From: Gonocerus acuteangulatus
Taxonomy: Eukaryota > Arthropoda > Insecta > Hemiptera > Coreidae
Assembly (NCBI GenBank): GCA_946811695.1
Contig: OX328126.1
Span: forward strand, 82,017,214 to 82,081,213
Reading direction: 5' to 3'
DNA length: 64,000 nucleotides
Shown here piece after piece: positions 1-12,500 of this stretch (the stretch's first letter is position 1; each line of letters opens with the position of its first letter). A program made the translations under genes and the position numbers. Under the pieces are notes generated by a model. It saw only the letters and a list, made by a program, of their open reading frames with translations, was not told where the DNA came from and did not search any database.

Positions 1-300
1 AGCCCAGCCGAGTGCAATTCAGAGGCGGGGGCCGACCACAAAAATATTTTTCATGTGAGTGATTTATCAATACCATTATTGTGGCTATAAGACTGGTAAG
101 TGTGCACAATTTCAAGTTTCTAACTAAACAACATCAAAAGTTATTGAGTTTTGAGCTCTTTTGACGGTTTTTGACCACTGTGCGTCGGCAAAAAATAAAA
201 CACAGTTTCTTACAAAAAATGTATTTTTTTAAAAAAAGAATACATTTGATCTTTTATATTTGGTATGAACAGCTGACTCAATTTTTATTTTTATTTTTTT
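1..300. other. No gene seen
   Basis: AT-rich sequence without a convincing reading frame or recognised repeat on either strand. It runs into the T-rich tail of the SINE cluster that follows. Confidence 0.5.
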
Positions 301-309
301 TTTTTTTTA

Positions 310-471
310 CGGCGCATCTACATCTAGGTCATTAGCGCCGACATCCAGGGTGCAGCGAGGAATTTTACCAGCGAGCCGTGGGATGATAAAATTCCTGCCG
401 GAGGTTGGGAATCGAACCCACCATCTCCCGCTTATGAATCCAAGGCGCTAACCATTAGACCACGGGAGACC

Positions 472-475
<4 letters not shown>
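310..475 (-). mobile_element. tRNA-derived SINE, family A, minus orientation
   Basis: Read on the minus strand this starts with a tRNA-like head (a box A-like GGTCTAATGGTTAGC and a box B GGTTCGATTCCC) and continues through a short body to the tail GGCGCTAATGACCTAG..GATGCGCCGT followed by A residues. The same family lies on the plus strand at 39808-40016, where target-site duplications prove retroposition. It is a Pol III-type SINE, not a tRNA gene: there is no complete acceptor stem and the body is unrelated to tRNA. A poly(T) run at 477-523 (poly(A) on the minus strand) separates it from the next SINE. Confidence 0.85.
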
Positions 476-525
<50 letters not shown>

Positions 526-526
<1 letters not shown>

Positions 527-638
527 GGCGCATCTACATCTTGGCCATTAGCGCCGGGCTATCTATAGGTTGCCATCCTTTTCTAATGCCAACAGCACGT
601 GGTCGGTCACCCATTCAGGTACTGACCACGCCCGACGT
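526..638 (-). mobile_element. 5S rRNA-derived SINE fragment with the shared tail
   Basis: On the minus strand the 5' half resembles the 3' part of animal 5S rRNA: CGTCGGGCGTGGTCAGTACC, then ATGGGTGACCG (the internal box C region), then GTGCTGTTGGC at the 5S 3' end, with about 12 bases missing between the last two. It is followed by a body shared with SINE family B (AAAAGGATGGCAACCTATAG) and then by the family A tail (GGCGCTAATGGCC..GATGCGCCGTT) and poly(A). It is truncated at its 5' end, next to the A-rich end of the neighbouring SINE. This looks like a SINE3-type retroposon. I judged the 5S match by eye from general knowledge of the gene. Confidence 0.7.
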
Positions 639-644
639 TTTTTT

Positions 645-880
645 TTTATTATTTAAATTTGTAACGTCCATTTATTATTATTAAATTTTAACGTCCATTT
701 ATTATTAACTACGAATTTTAGGACGGGTTATCTATAGGTTACCACCCTTTTCTAGCCAGGATAAGGCTGATGCCTTTTCTTTTTACTAAAGAAAAGCCAC
801 CACCCCTAGTGGGAATCAAACCCACGACCCTTTAGCACGGAGTGCTTTTATTATTGACAACACGGAGGCCCGGTGGCCTA
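645..880 (-). mobile_element. tRNA-derived SINE, family B, minus orientation
   Basis: The minus strand reads a box B-like GGGTTTGATTCCCAC, then ACTAGGGGTGGTGGCTTTTC, then GCATCAGCCTTATCCTGGC and AACCTATAGATAACCCGTCC, ending with an ATAAATGGACGTT segment. The same body appears at 6620-6780 and 7425-7530 on the plus strand and, decayed, near 50870. The family B body also forms the middle of the 5S-derived SINE next to it. Confidence 0.75.
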
Positions 881-2640
881 CATGCAATCTATATATATAT
901 ATATTATAATTTCTCAAGGACATGTTTTTTCGGTTTACCATAACTTCCCTAATACTTCATCTATTTTAAAAAATAAAGCATCATTTTAAAGCTTTTCTTA
1001 ACCGCTACGCCGAAAAAATATAAACATTACTCACATTTCAGTTGTTTTTCAAAAAATTACAATTGAAAAAATGTTTTTTTGAAATCCCGCCCTCTACCTA
1101 TCGATCCTCTATCGATGTCGAAATGAAACCGATTTCAATTTCGTGCATATATTATCTTATGCCGCATTTAATTTCGACTTAAAATATTGATTAAAGGTAT
1201 TCGATCTGCTGATTTATTTATAAGATGAATTAGATTAATCAAAACTTGAATTTATATTTACTTCCCTAATCCGCTCGCACTCATTTTATTTTACTTAGTC
1301 CATGACGACCAACATACTTGGATTCTGCTCTCTGTAATAAATAAACCTGGCGATCAAATCAGATTACTCACTTAAAAGAAATTATACACATGAAACTGTA
1401 ATAATATATACACAATGTAAACATATAGACAATAATGTAATATATATATATATAAAAAAAAGAAGTTCGACCTACTTCAGGCACTCTTCTATTTGGGAAT
1501 CGGCGAGCAAACTCTCACACCGTTTCTAAACTAGAAAACACATACAGCGGAGCGATTCAGAGCACCTAAGGGGTAGAAATACACTTACAGCGGAGTTACG
1601 AACTCACTCGTGTGCTAAATCATAACTGGTGACTGAAGTAAACAAATCCAAAATTGTAGGCATTCAAAGGCAGACGCTGTTTGGCGTTTTTTAATAGTTT
1701 TTATTAGAATTATTTGTTGTAATAATTTTAACTGTCAGGTTTTGTACAGTTGTCATGCAAATTCATTGTCACATATTTTTAAATACACTACTACTAAAAT
1801 CACGGGTTTTAACTTACTATTAGTCAGCAGACTGTCTCATGACGAGCGACAGGGTAGGCCGGACATTCATTAATATCTCCGGTTCTACTGGTCCTAGAGT
1901 ATTGCTTCTGATGTCATTTTAAAGAAAATCCATTAGCCATTTCGCCAATTGAGATATAGCGGGTAGGATGACTTTTGAATGTATATATATATATATAGTA
2001 GTAAAATTTAAAAAAAAATCCATTTATGTAGTATAATAATGAATCTATAATTTTAAGTTGGAAGAATATATAATATTCCTAAAATTTGAAATGTTTTTTA
2101 TTTTTATTATTTATAACGAGCATTATCAGATTTTAATGTGTTTTTTTAAGCGAAATCCGTTTTTAGACATTAGCACTAAAAATAAAATATCTAATGAATA
2201 GGCAAATTTAGGCAAGATCTGACTACATAGTAAATAAGACAATATACTTCTAAAATAGTGTCAAAAGGTATTTTTCCGGGCAAATGCCGGCGATCTGTGA
2301 ATTCAATTAAATAGCATTATTTTCTGCTCGATATAAAAAATAATAGGTGAATTTTTAAAACCCTTTTGTTCCATTTTTTTGTTTATTATAATACCCTTAA
2401 TGTGTTCTGGAAGCAAGAATAATTTATAAAATGTAATAAGAGACAAACATGAACGTGATCAAGACTTCACGACCAATGTAATTAGCTAAGGTTCTTTTCG
2501 GTCCCCTATTTACTCCTAAAGTTTTGACATTTAAATTTGGGACACCCTGTACATTTGATATCTTGTTAACTTGAAAGACTATTAACATTTCTTGTAACTA
2601 TTAATTGTGTGATATCCGTCCAGCTTTCAATAAAATTCTT
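881..2640. other. No gene seen; microsatellites
   Basis: I see no coding signal. The stretch holds short (AT)n runs at about 885-905, 1438-1452 and 1980-1998 and otherwise unrecognised AT-rich sequence. Confidence 0.5.
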
Positions 2641-2644
2641 CTAA

Positions 2645-2812
2645 TTAATATATCCACTCCCTGCAATAAAATAATATAAGATTATCTATTTATGAATACA
2701 TCTCTTGCAGTTCTTGGAATTTGCTTAGCTTATCCTTAGAATAGCAAATACCTACCTTATCCTGTACCTAGACAGGTACCTACCGAACCGTCATAAAACC
2801 CTTCAAACCATA
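2645..2812. repeat. Dispersed repeat, about 165 bp
   Basis: Nearly the same sequence recurs in the same orientation at about 38200-38362, with the shared core TTATCCTTAGAATAGCAA and the palindromic stretch around TACCTAG(A/G)CAGGTACC. It has no coding capacity and I do not recognise the family. Confidence 0.7.
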
Positions 2813-4470
2813 CAGTCAGTCCCACCACCCTCATAAAACCTAGAAGCTAATCCCTTTGATGCAAATTTTACCGCCGGACACATTCCTGACTATTCAACTG
2901 TACTATCTTGCTCTGCAATCCAAGAACGTATATACTCCTTATACGTAATTTAATTTAATAACATAATTTGTTTATAATATCTCACTATTATAATGCAAAG
3001 ATGATTCGAATAATACTAAACTAGCAATCCTTTGTTTTATGTAAAATAAAGAAGAACTGTTATTTCGAATATACGTAATTATTAATATTACGCAATTTTT
3101 CATCTCGTTGGTATTTTGTTTGATTTTAGTTGTTTAATCACGAAACTGATTTGTAAAAAAATGTTAACCCTTAAGCTACTGGAATTATGGATGGAAGAAT
3201 TTATGTAAAAACAATTTCAGTGTTCATCGTGAAATCTGAAATTTGTCAACAACTATCGACTAATACTCCAGGCAACGAAGAGTTAGGGAGGGAAATGTTT
3301 GGAACACAATTTCTGACTTCGTAACTTTGAGCTAGTTGGAAGGCGAACATATCGAAAGTCCCCGCCTGTAGCCTTTGAGAAGAAGGTTCCATTTTCGGGT
3401 TCTCAATTATATCTCGGAGACCATGCGTCCTAACGACATAACCATCCTATAACAAATGAAAGCTAATTATATGTTCTACAAGCTCTACTCATTCAAGTTT
3501 TTCAATATATCTTTAGTTCTCGAGATATCCGCTCCTGAAAGACCGTATTTTGTGAAAAACACTGTTGCCCCATACTTTTAATTTTTTTGACTGGATAACT
3601 CTTCAACGATGTACCCAGAAAATAAATGTCGGTTATAGGATTGTAGAGCATTACATTCTCTTCAATAATATAAATTACTTTACTATTTTATGTTTTTTCC
3701 TTAGAACTTTAAAACAATTTCTTGTGAAATCTGCAATTTGGTGACAACTGTCCATAATAAATCTTTCAATATCTAACCATTTCCAGCCAACGTATAGACC
3801 GAAATATGCTTTATTGGTTTTGACTTAGTTAAGTTAAAATAAAATAAAATAAAAATAAAAAAAAATAAAATAAAATAAAAAAATTAGATTCAAATAATTT
3901 TTTTTCTAAAACAATGAAGTACCATTTTAAACAATGGCAAACCTCTACAAATAGCTGTCTAAGAAAAGATAGAATAATTTAAGAAAAAACTAATATCAAT
4001 AGTCCACATTTATATGGCTTTTAGTATAACTCTAATTTACATGGCAATATTTGAACAAAGGTTGTTTCTAATTGGAAATTTAATGTAGATTCTAAAAATG
4101 TAGTTGTTATTTACAATATATTAATCAGAAAACACAGTTTTCTATAATAAAAAAAAAAAGAAGAAAAACCAACAGTTTTGAAAATAGACAAAAGTTTTCT
4201 ATTCTAATCTTTCCAAATTCCACCAGGCACGAACTTGATGGTTGGCTAGATGGTTGAATTAGAGAAACAACTTCTTGGTTAATATTGATTTATAAGAGGT
4301 ATTCCTGTCACAATGTGTAATTTTTTGTTTTTTTCTCAGAAAGCATATACTTATGCTGACCTATTTTTTTACTGTCTTTAATAATAATATAACTTCTTTA
4401 TTTACCTGAATGTATTTTTATGCTTAATATATACATATACAAACAAGTATTTATTTATTTTTTCTTTATT
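2813..4470. other. No gene seen
   Basis: AT-rich sequence including an AAAATA-type simple repeat near 3836-3885. No recognised gene or transposon on either strand. Confidence 0.45.
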
Positions 4471-4479
4471 AGATAATTA

Positions 4480-4990
4480 TATTTTGTTATATAATTCAAC
4501 CTTTTTCAGAAAACCTATTATTTTATCTAATATACATTTTACATTATCTCTTAATGCCTCTCTTATGTCTGGAGAGAAATTCAAGTATTTAGTTCTATCC
4601 TGAATGGGTGGCATTGGGATATTAAATGTTTTATTGTAAGGTGTTGTTGCATCTTGGAGGTTTCTCTCTTCCCATCAAATATCCATGTGTGACTCTTGTT
4701 GTGTCCAATCCTCATTACTCGTTATGACTAGCTTCTCCCTTCTATTTTCCCTTGTTGTGATGTTTCCTTAAATTTCATGTGTATGAAGGTATGTTTCTAT
4801 TTTTTGCACTAGTAAATTGTTTGAGTAAATGTCCTGCAGGCTGCTTAGTGAACTTAAGTAGTCTGTGCGTAAGAAGCATATCGGTTTGTATTGACTGCTG
4901 GTTTGTTTTAGTATAAAGCAAGACCTATGGCTGTGAGTTCAACAGAGTTAATGCTGCAGAGTTTATTTCACTTGAGTTTCGAGGTTGTTT
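4480..4990 (-). pseudogene. Non-LTR retrotransposon RNase H relic
   Basis: Translated in pieces on the minus strand with several frame changes, it gives VELTAIGLAL followed by SLSSLQDIYSNNLLVQKIE and a tail beginning REKLVITSNEDW. This pattern (AExTAI, then SLSSLQ..LVQKI) is typical of the RNase H domain of jockey-like LINEs. Stops and frameshifts make it a dead fragment. It lies about 0.8 kb beyond the MINPP1 stop codon, in the same orientation as that gene. Confidence 0.5.
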
Positions 4991-5754
4991 CTCCAATAAA
5001 TGTGGCGCATGATGTGTGACCTTCCTTTTTTTCTATAATTTCTTAAACTTTATATTTTGCTTTGTGTACTGGCAGTTTTCATTAAGCTTTTGTGATGATT
5101 TTTGTGTGATTTGCATTTATTTGTGGTTGTTTTGCGGATGGAAGGAAGATTTTGGGCAGTGATCGGTGCATACTGTTTAGCTGCCTGCAATCGTGTTCAT
5201 TCTAATTCCTATTGGTTTGTGGATGAAGGTTTGGTTTCAAATATTTGGGCTAAGCTCATACATTTCCTGTGTATGGAAATATTTTAATATGAAATATGCT
5301 TTAGTCATCACCTAATATTTATGCACGAATGGAACGAAAATGTACTCTCCCTGCTCTAATCCGGGCCACTTTCTGCCCATATTCTGTTCACCTCTTGTTA
5401 ATTAGTATATGACCAAGATCTTAATTATTTTCCATAAAGGAAGAAGCCCAGAGGTCTGCAGTAAGTGAACAGGATTGCATAATATTTTGCCATTAGATGC
5501 TAAAAATGAGCCGGTAAAGCATGTTGCATTATTTTTAATTATGGCAGTAGGTACATGGCAGAAGGGAAGGGGCAATTTTTTTTGAGCCGTTTAAATCTAA
5601 ATTCATTAATAATTTTTCTTATTACTACTTTCTTATTCTTTTTCAAATAAGAGATGTTAAAACATTACACCAATGGCATTCACACACATAAATGCAGGCT
5701 ACACTCATATAAATATACAAAATACTTCTTTTTGAATTACATAACATATGTCTA

Positions 5755-5950
5755 TTAAGCTGTCTCCGCTGTCTGCCCACAGAAATCTCTGTTACAGTTT
5801 TCTGGGCTTAATATTGATTCATATGCTCTTAAAAACTCCTGCTGGCCACACATATCTCTATTATCGCATCTGGCCAGTTTAACAGCTTTCTCATTCAAAA
5901 ATACTGCCAACCTCATCTCCTCAGAAATCCCATAAGATCCTTCAGGACAT
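5755..5950 (-). CDS. MINPP1: MINPP1 exon 9 (C-terminus)
   Basis: Acceptor TTTTGTTCTAG|A, stop TAA at 5757-5755. It encodes 64 residues including the conserved FLNEKAV and six cysteines, consistent with disulphides in a secreted protein. The C-terminus (GQTAETA) has no KDEL/SDEL-like retrieval signal. I could not identify a convincing AATAAA in the first 250 bases downstream. Confidence 0.9.
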
Positions 5951-8900
5951 CTAGAACAAAATAAACCAGAATTTTCATTACATTTCCAATTTAAATTCAC
6001 CTTTGTTCAATATATTGTTGGGCTTATGGGAAAGAAACAAATCAGTGAAAATTGAGACTTTTGCCTCTAAAATGCATTTTATATTTTATAAGCCCTGTCA
6101 AATTTTTATGATTCAATTTCTGTTTAAAAAAACTTCCTCGATAAATGAACTATTTAATTTCATGAATATTCATTTTTGTTTTTAGAAATTAAATTTTCAG
6201 AAATTAGTGAATCAAGAAATTAGATATTTTACAATTTGTCTCATTATAATTTTTACATACATTATTGATTTGATAAATTAGTGAATCTGGTATATTCGTT
6301 ATATAGATACTTCTGATTTTTCAATTGGCTTTAAGTAATGTTAGGAGTTCCTAACATTAGGTAAAGCCAATTGAAAAATCAGAAGTATCTATATACTGAA
6401 TATACTAGATTCACTAATTTATCAAATCAATGATGTATGAATACACTCGTGTATAAAATTCATTAACTTACCAGCAAGGCCTCCGAGAGGAAAAACAGGC
6501 CCCTGTCCAAATAACTTCACTTAACCCCCCTTCATTAACATTTGTAATGAACAGCTGACTCAATTATTAATTTTGATTTAATTTACTAATTAAACCTTAT
6601 TGAACAAGGTAAATGAGTTAATTATAGAGACTCGATGGTCGTGAGTGCTAAGGTGTATGCACTGTGCGCCTAAGATCGTGGGTTCTATTCCCACTAGGGG
6701 TGGTGGCTTTACTTTAGAAAAAAAAAAGGCATCAGCCTTATCCTTGCTAGAAAAGGATGGTAACCTATAGACAAATGTAAATAAATAAAATAAGTTGGTT
6801 GAATAAAACAAGTAATTATGACAAATTATATCGTCAATTACTTCCACTTGTCACTTTAATCAAAATACACATTAAAAGTGTGTTCCACGTTTTTCAATTT
6901 TATCCGATAGGCTCAGAGTGGTAAGTATTTTTTTTTTTTTTACCTACCTGTACAATACCGAAGCAATGTTTGCTGAAAAAGGGACTAAAACAGATGTTTT
7001 CCACTTCCTGTTGCCCATATCTGGATAGTTGGTTGCAGTTGGAGGAATTCTGTCTTCACCAATGCCCAGTGCTACCAATAGAATTCTTAGTACATCATCA
7101 TGACTGAAGTATAGGGTTGCTTTTCTCTCTTCTCTACAAATTATTCATCACATTAGATATCTGGTGTTTTAACATAAGCTTGAATGCTTATTTAAGATTT
7201 CTTAGATACTTTGTAAGGCTCGTAACCATGTCTCCGAGTAACTCGCAGCCGAGTTTCATGGTGAGCGGATTTCCATAACCAGATCTGTAGTATTTCTTCA
7301 GGTCCTTCATGTACTCCATCACCTGGAAAATCAACAAAGAACTATGAGTTCAATAACAATCCCTGTATGTAAAATTCCTGTAAAAAAACATGGCTGATTA
7401 GGTTACTTAAAATCAATTCAGCTTATAGTCAGCCCTATCCTGGCTAGAAAAGGGGTGGTAACCTATAGACAACCCGTCCTAAAATTCATAGTTATTAATA
7501 AATGGACGTTTAAATTTAAATAAATAAATAAATTCCAAAAGAATTATTCAAAGGATTCTTAGTGAAATTTACTACAATGTTGCATTACTTAGATACGTTA
7601 GATAACTTCAACAAATTCCTAATGCCGGCCAAATTTCCTAATGACCTATTTTAAATCTGTAAGATGTTTTTGAAAGCTTGAGTGCCTTAGTTTTTTAAAA
7701 AGATATTTCAAATATGTAAAGCATTTTGTTTGGATTTCGCAAAACTTTTAAGTTAATTTTTTTGCTGATGCCTAAATTGCAAAATTATTTTGTAAAACTA
7801 TCACAGTGATTAAAACAGAATTTATTGGGTGACTCTGTTTTGTTACGTAACCAACATTTTTTTTCAAGAATATGAAAGCACTAAATACATTTTAAGCTGC
7901 CGAAAAAAAGTATGTAAATATGTCTATTTTTTCATATTTATTGCTATTTTGCAAAGCTGCAAATTTAATGTTTCTAAACAATAAAACATTATTGGAAATT
8001 GACATGTTAAAGATTATCCACAGGAATTTCTGAGGTATAAATTATTTCCACTATAATTTGCATTTGATCCTCACCTCAGCCAACTTTATTTATTAGCTAA
8101 TTAAATTTTATCACATGACGTTTCGGCCTCAGGACCATCCTCATAATACTTCATTCATATGTTCACATATTATTAACCCTATTTCAACAAGGGCTTGTCA
8201 TCAATCATAATATTGATGCTGCTAACCTTTAAAATTTTAGTGACATTTGACTTAGCTTGTCACATCTTCTATAACTAAAAACCTTAAAATGTTGGAAAAA
8301 TGTAAGGTTTTTAGTTATAGAAGATGTGACAAGTTAAGTCAAATGGTGCTAAGTCAAATGTAACTGAAAATTTAAAGGTTAGCAGCTTCAATATTACGAT
8401 TGATGACATGGATGGTTGAAATAGGGTTAATAATATGTGAACATATGAATGTAGTATTATGAGGATGGTCCTGAGGCCTAAAATTTAATTAGCTAATAAA
8501 TAAAGTTGGCTGAGGTGAGGATCAAATGCAAATTATAGTGGAAATTATTGGAAATGACATTAAAATATTTGGAGGCCTTGGGAAGGTCTCTAGCATGAAT
8601 CCTTTTGGTGGTATAAACTGAAGATGAACAAAAAAAAGTCATGATTTTTTTCAATTTCTTTTATATTTAAAAAAAAATCTGGAATTTCCAATTTTTGCAA
8701 GCCTTAATTACAGTTATTTGAGTTGTTCCGGTGATATTCCCACAAAAATTAGCATGTCCCATCTCAGCATCCAAATATGTTTTTACAGATGATGATACGT
8801 GTTGGGGAGACATGCCTATAAATTCAACCTGAAGCATGATCACTCACCGTCATTTGCAAATTTGGCTCATTGTTTAAAATTGTAAGAAACCTCATTTAAC

Positions 8901-9491
8901 TTAATTATTGGCAGTAACATCTTCACATTGGAACATGGATCTCAACTAATGAGCAAAGAGAAAATCAGATCGACAGCATCATAAGCATGTGAAATAGTTC
9001 CGTCCTAACTAATTTCAGATCTCATTGGGTTGCTATAGTTGATTCCGACCATTATGTGGTAGTATCTCACATACATGAAGAGACTCAATGTGAATAACAC
9101 AACAATCAAGAATGTTTTGTCTGAATAAGCTCATATATTCTAGTGAGGCACGGAATAGATATATTAAGGAACTGGATACAAGGCTCCTGTTTATCTCTGA
9201 TTTCTCTCTTCTTATAACTGGTTAAAATAATGTTGTTTTTCAGTCAGAATGAGAGTAGTGGCTTTTCCTTTTCCTAAAGAAAATCCACCATAATGGGAAA
9301 ATACTGTAGGTACTTTCTTTTAAAGCAAATATATATACCTTGAGATTGTGCTCGTTGAATGGTATGCACCAGGCAGAAGTCTTTTCATGGTGCCAGGCAG
9401 TCTCATACCCACACACTTCATACATGGATGTCACAGTTTCTAAAAGATAAATTAAACATATAACGAATTTCTTTACCTTTGTAATGTATAT

Positions 9492-9531
<40 letters not shown>

Positions 9532-12500
9532 TCTTTGCTTTACAATTGAAGCATGTCACAACAAAGCTCTTTTCTTTTAAATTCCTTGACTACAATGGTG
9601 CTTGAAATAAATGGTTTTAGTCCTAGGTAGATTCCACCTCAGAGAAAACTTCTAAATTAAGAAACTAATCTGAAAAATAAGAAGTCAAGGGATAGTTGGA
9701 TATAGGTTAAGAAAATCTGACTGATACTCTGAGATGAAACCATACTTCTTATCACCTCAGTGGCTAACTATGGAACTCTCTGATGAGGATGAAATTGAAA
9801 GCGCCCGAAGGAATTTGAAAAGCAGGAAGGCGCCTGGACTGTACGGAATCCAGTCGGAGTTATTGAAGTATGGGGGGAAAGAACTCAAGAAAGCTCTCCA
9901 CAATTTTATTCTGACCATCTGGAAAAGGGATGTTATGCCCACGGAATGGACAACAGCCATTATCTGTCCAATACACAAGAAGGGTGATCAGACAGAGTGC
10001 GCTAACTATGCGTCTATGAGCTCCTCTCTAACATTCTTTTTGAGAGGACCCTCCCTCATGCTGAAAAAGAACTGGGAAGATACCAGGCTGGATTTAGGAG
10101 AGGATTTCAAGCCCGGACCAATTGTTCTCCCTCAGGATGATCCTAGAAAAGAGAATGGAATGCAAGGTAATCACCCATCACCTGTCAGTAGATTTTTATT
10201 GCAGCGTATGATAGTGTTGATATGACTCAACTCTGGTGTGTTTTGAAGGAGCTAAGCATCCCACAGAAGCTCATATGCTTAGTCAAGATAACCAAGCAAA
10301 ACTCAAAATTCATAGTTCGCATTGGCTCTGACATCTCCAAAGAATTTGAGCTGAACAGTGGGGTACATCAAGGGGATGCACTCACCTGCCTGTTGTTTAA
10401 CATGGTAGAAGAAAGAGCTGTTAGAGAGGCTGGTAATCAGACCAGTGGAACAATTTTGAATCGCTTGACCCAGCTCCTCAAAACCTGATTGAAATAGGTT
10501 ATGACCTCAAGTATGCAGATGATATTAATATTATTGGACTATCTGAACAGGTAGAGATGCATTTAAAGCCCTTGAAGCAGCTGCAAGACAACATGGTCTA
10601 GGAGTCAATGAAAGAAAAACCCAGTACTTTTTTTTTTTCACAATATAATATCCCTATTCAGTGGGAGTTGATTTAGATTCTGCAGGTTCCATCTGTCGAT
10701 ACATTAAATTAGGTTCCATCTGCATTACAATTAAAGTAATATATATTATTTTATAATTACATTTTTTTTCTTCTGAATTTTAAAAGTATGACAACAATAT
10801 CATAAAATCAAAATAGTTGGTGGTGAGGATGATCTGAGCTCCTCATTCGAAGTAGGACCTTTCAGATTTCAAAGAGTTAAAAGCTTCTTATACCTTGGGT
10901 CTGAAATGAACAGTAAGAATGGCGTGACTCAAGGGATATCGAGAAGAATCACTTCTGCTGATAGAGGTGTATGTGAGTTTGGCCAACATCTTAGAAGTAG
11001 ATACCTCTCAAAGAAGACCAAGCTTAATATATAAATGATAATAAACTCTCATAAGACCAGTTTTATCATATGACTCAGAGGTTTGGACGATGACCAAAAG
11101 TGATGAGTGTGTTTGAACGACAAGTCCTCTGGAGGATCCACAGCTCAGTAAAGATTCCTGAAGTGTGGAGAAAAAAGAAAAATAGGAACTCACGTGTCTA
11201 TTTGCCATCAAGGTCGGCATTGTCACTTCACGGCTCATTGTCACCTTCATCAGACTTGGAAGACTGAGATGGGCATGGAATTTGCCCAAAATGGATGACA
11301 CTGAAATACCAAAAAAGGGAACTGCACTCGACAAGACAAGTAGGAAGGCCAAGGATCAGGTGGCTGGACAGCATAGCCAACGATGCCAGAACTCTCCTTG
11401 GTGTTAGGAACTGGAGCTGCAGCAGAAGACAGAGCCACCTGGCGGAGGCTCTTAGAGGTCCAGTCTCTGTGTCAGGACGTCATGCCACATATGAGCATGA
11501 TGATGAACAACACAAATATTGTGAATTGTTTCATTTGAAGAGAATCTGTCGAACTGTAGAAGCATCGCCTTGGCTTTATACCGGAAAGATTGATTTAGAC
11601 TAAAGGATGTAAAATATGAATGGAGAATAGCTTTTGGTTGTTGGAGGGCAAGATTTTTGCCCCTCTGCAAAACAATTTATTCAGCTATTTACTACCTGAC
11701 TAGTCTCTCTTTATCACTATCAGTACTTATTTAAAGAAGCTCCACTTCAGAATCAATTGCATCAGATAACTTTGTGTTTATGAACGATTTATTGTCCTAT
11801 GACATTAAAGGAAAATTCAAAATATATATTAATAATTCTAGATTAAAAATATTTTACTTTAAATAAAAATAAAAACTGAAATTAAAACTAAAACAGAACG
11901 TAAAATAAACACAAATTATAATAATAACCAAAATTATTGTTACGTTGCTACTCAGTCCAAGGTTTTTATATCCTGGCAGCCACTATAAAATTTTTTTTTT
12001 ATTTATTATTATTTGTTTATTTGAAATCTGTACATAAATCATAAGTATAATTGTCAAGTTTGTTGGAACAGATAATTATATACAAGTTGATTAAAACAAT
12101 AAAAATAAAACAAAATAAAAATAATAAAGTATTTGGAAGAAGCCGACCATTGTTGGTACTTCCAGAGGTGGCTAAACAAATATTTCAGTGATCACAGTAG
12201 GATCGGCTAAGTAAGTTTATCTCGGGGCCACTATCTTTTAAGCTGCCTGGGAGGATTTTCTGGATGGGATTGGGAGGATAAGGATAGACCTTCAGGATTA
12301 GGATGGAGAGAAAACTTAAGAGTGGAACATTTGGAAATGGATTTTAGTAAGGTCAAGGACAAATGGGATGTTAAGATCATTGTGAAGAGTTTTGTTGGAT
12401 AAATAGAAGGGAAAAATTTACAAAGAACTTTTGACTGAAATGTCTAAGAGCTATTCTAATGAGAGTAAGTAGTGAATTTGTTCTTTAATTTCAGCTCAAG

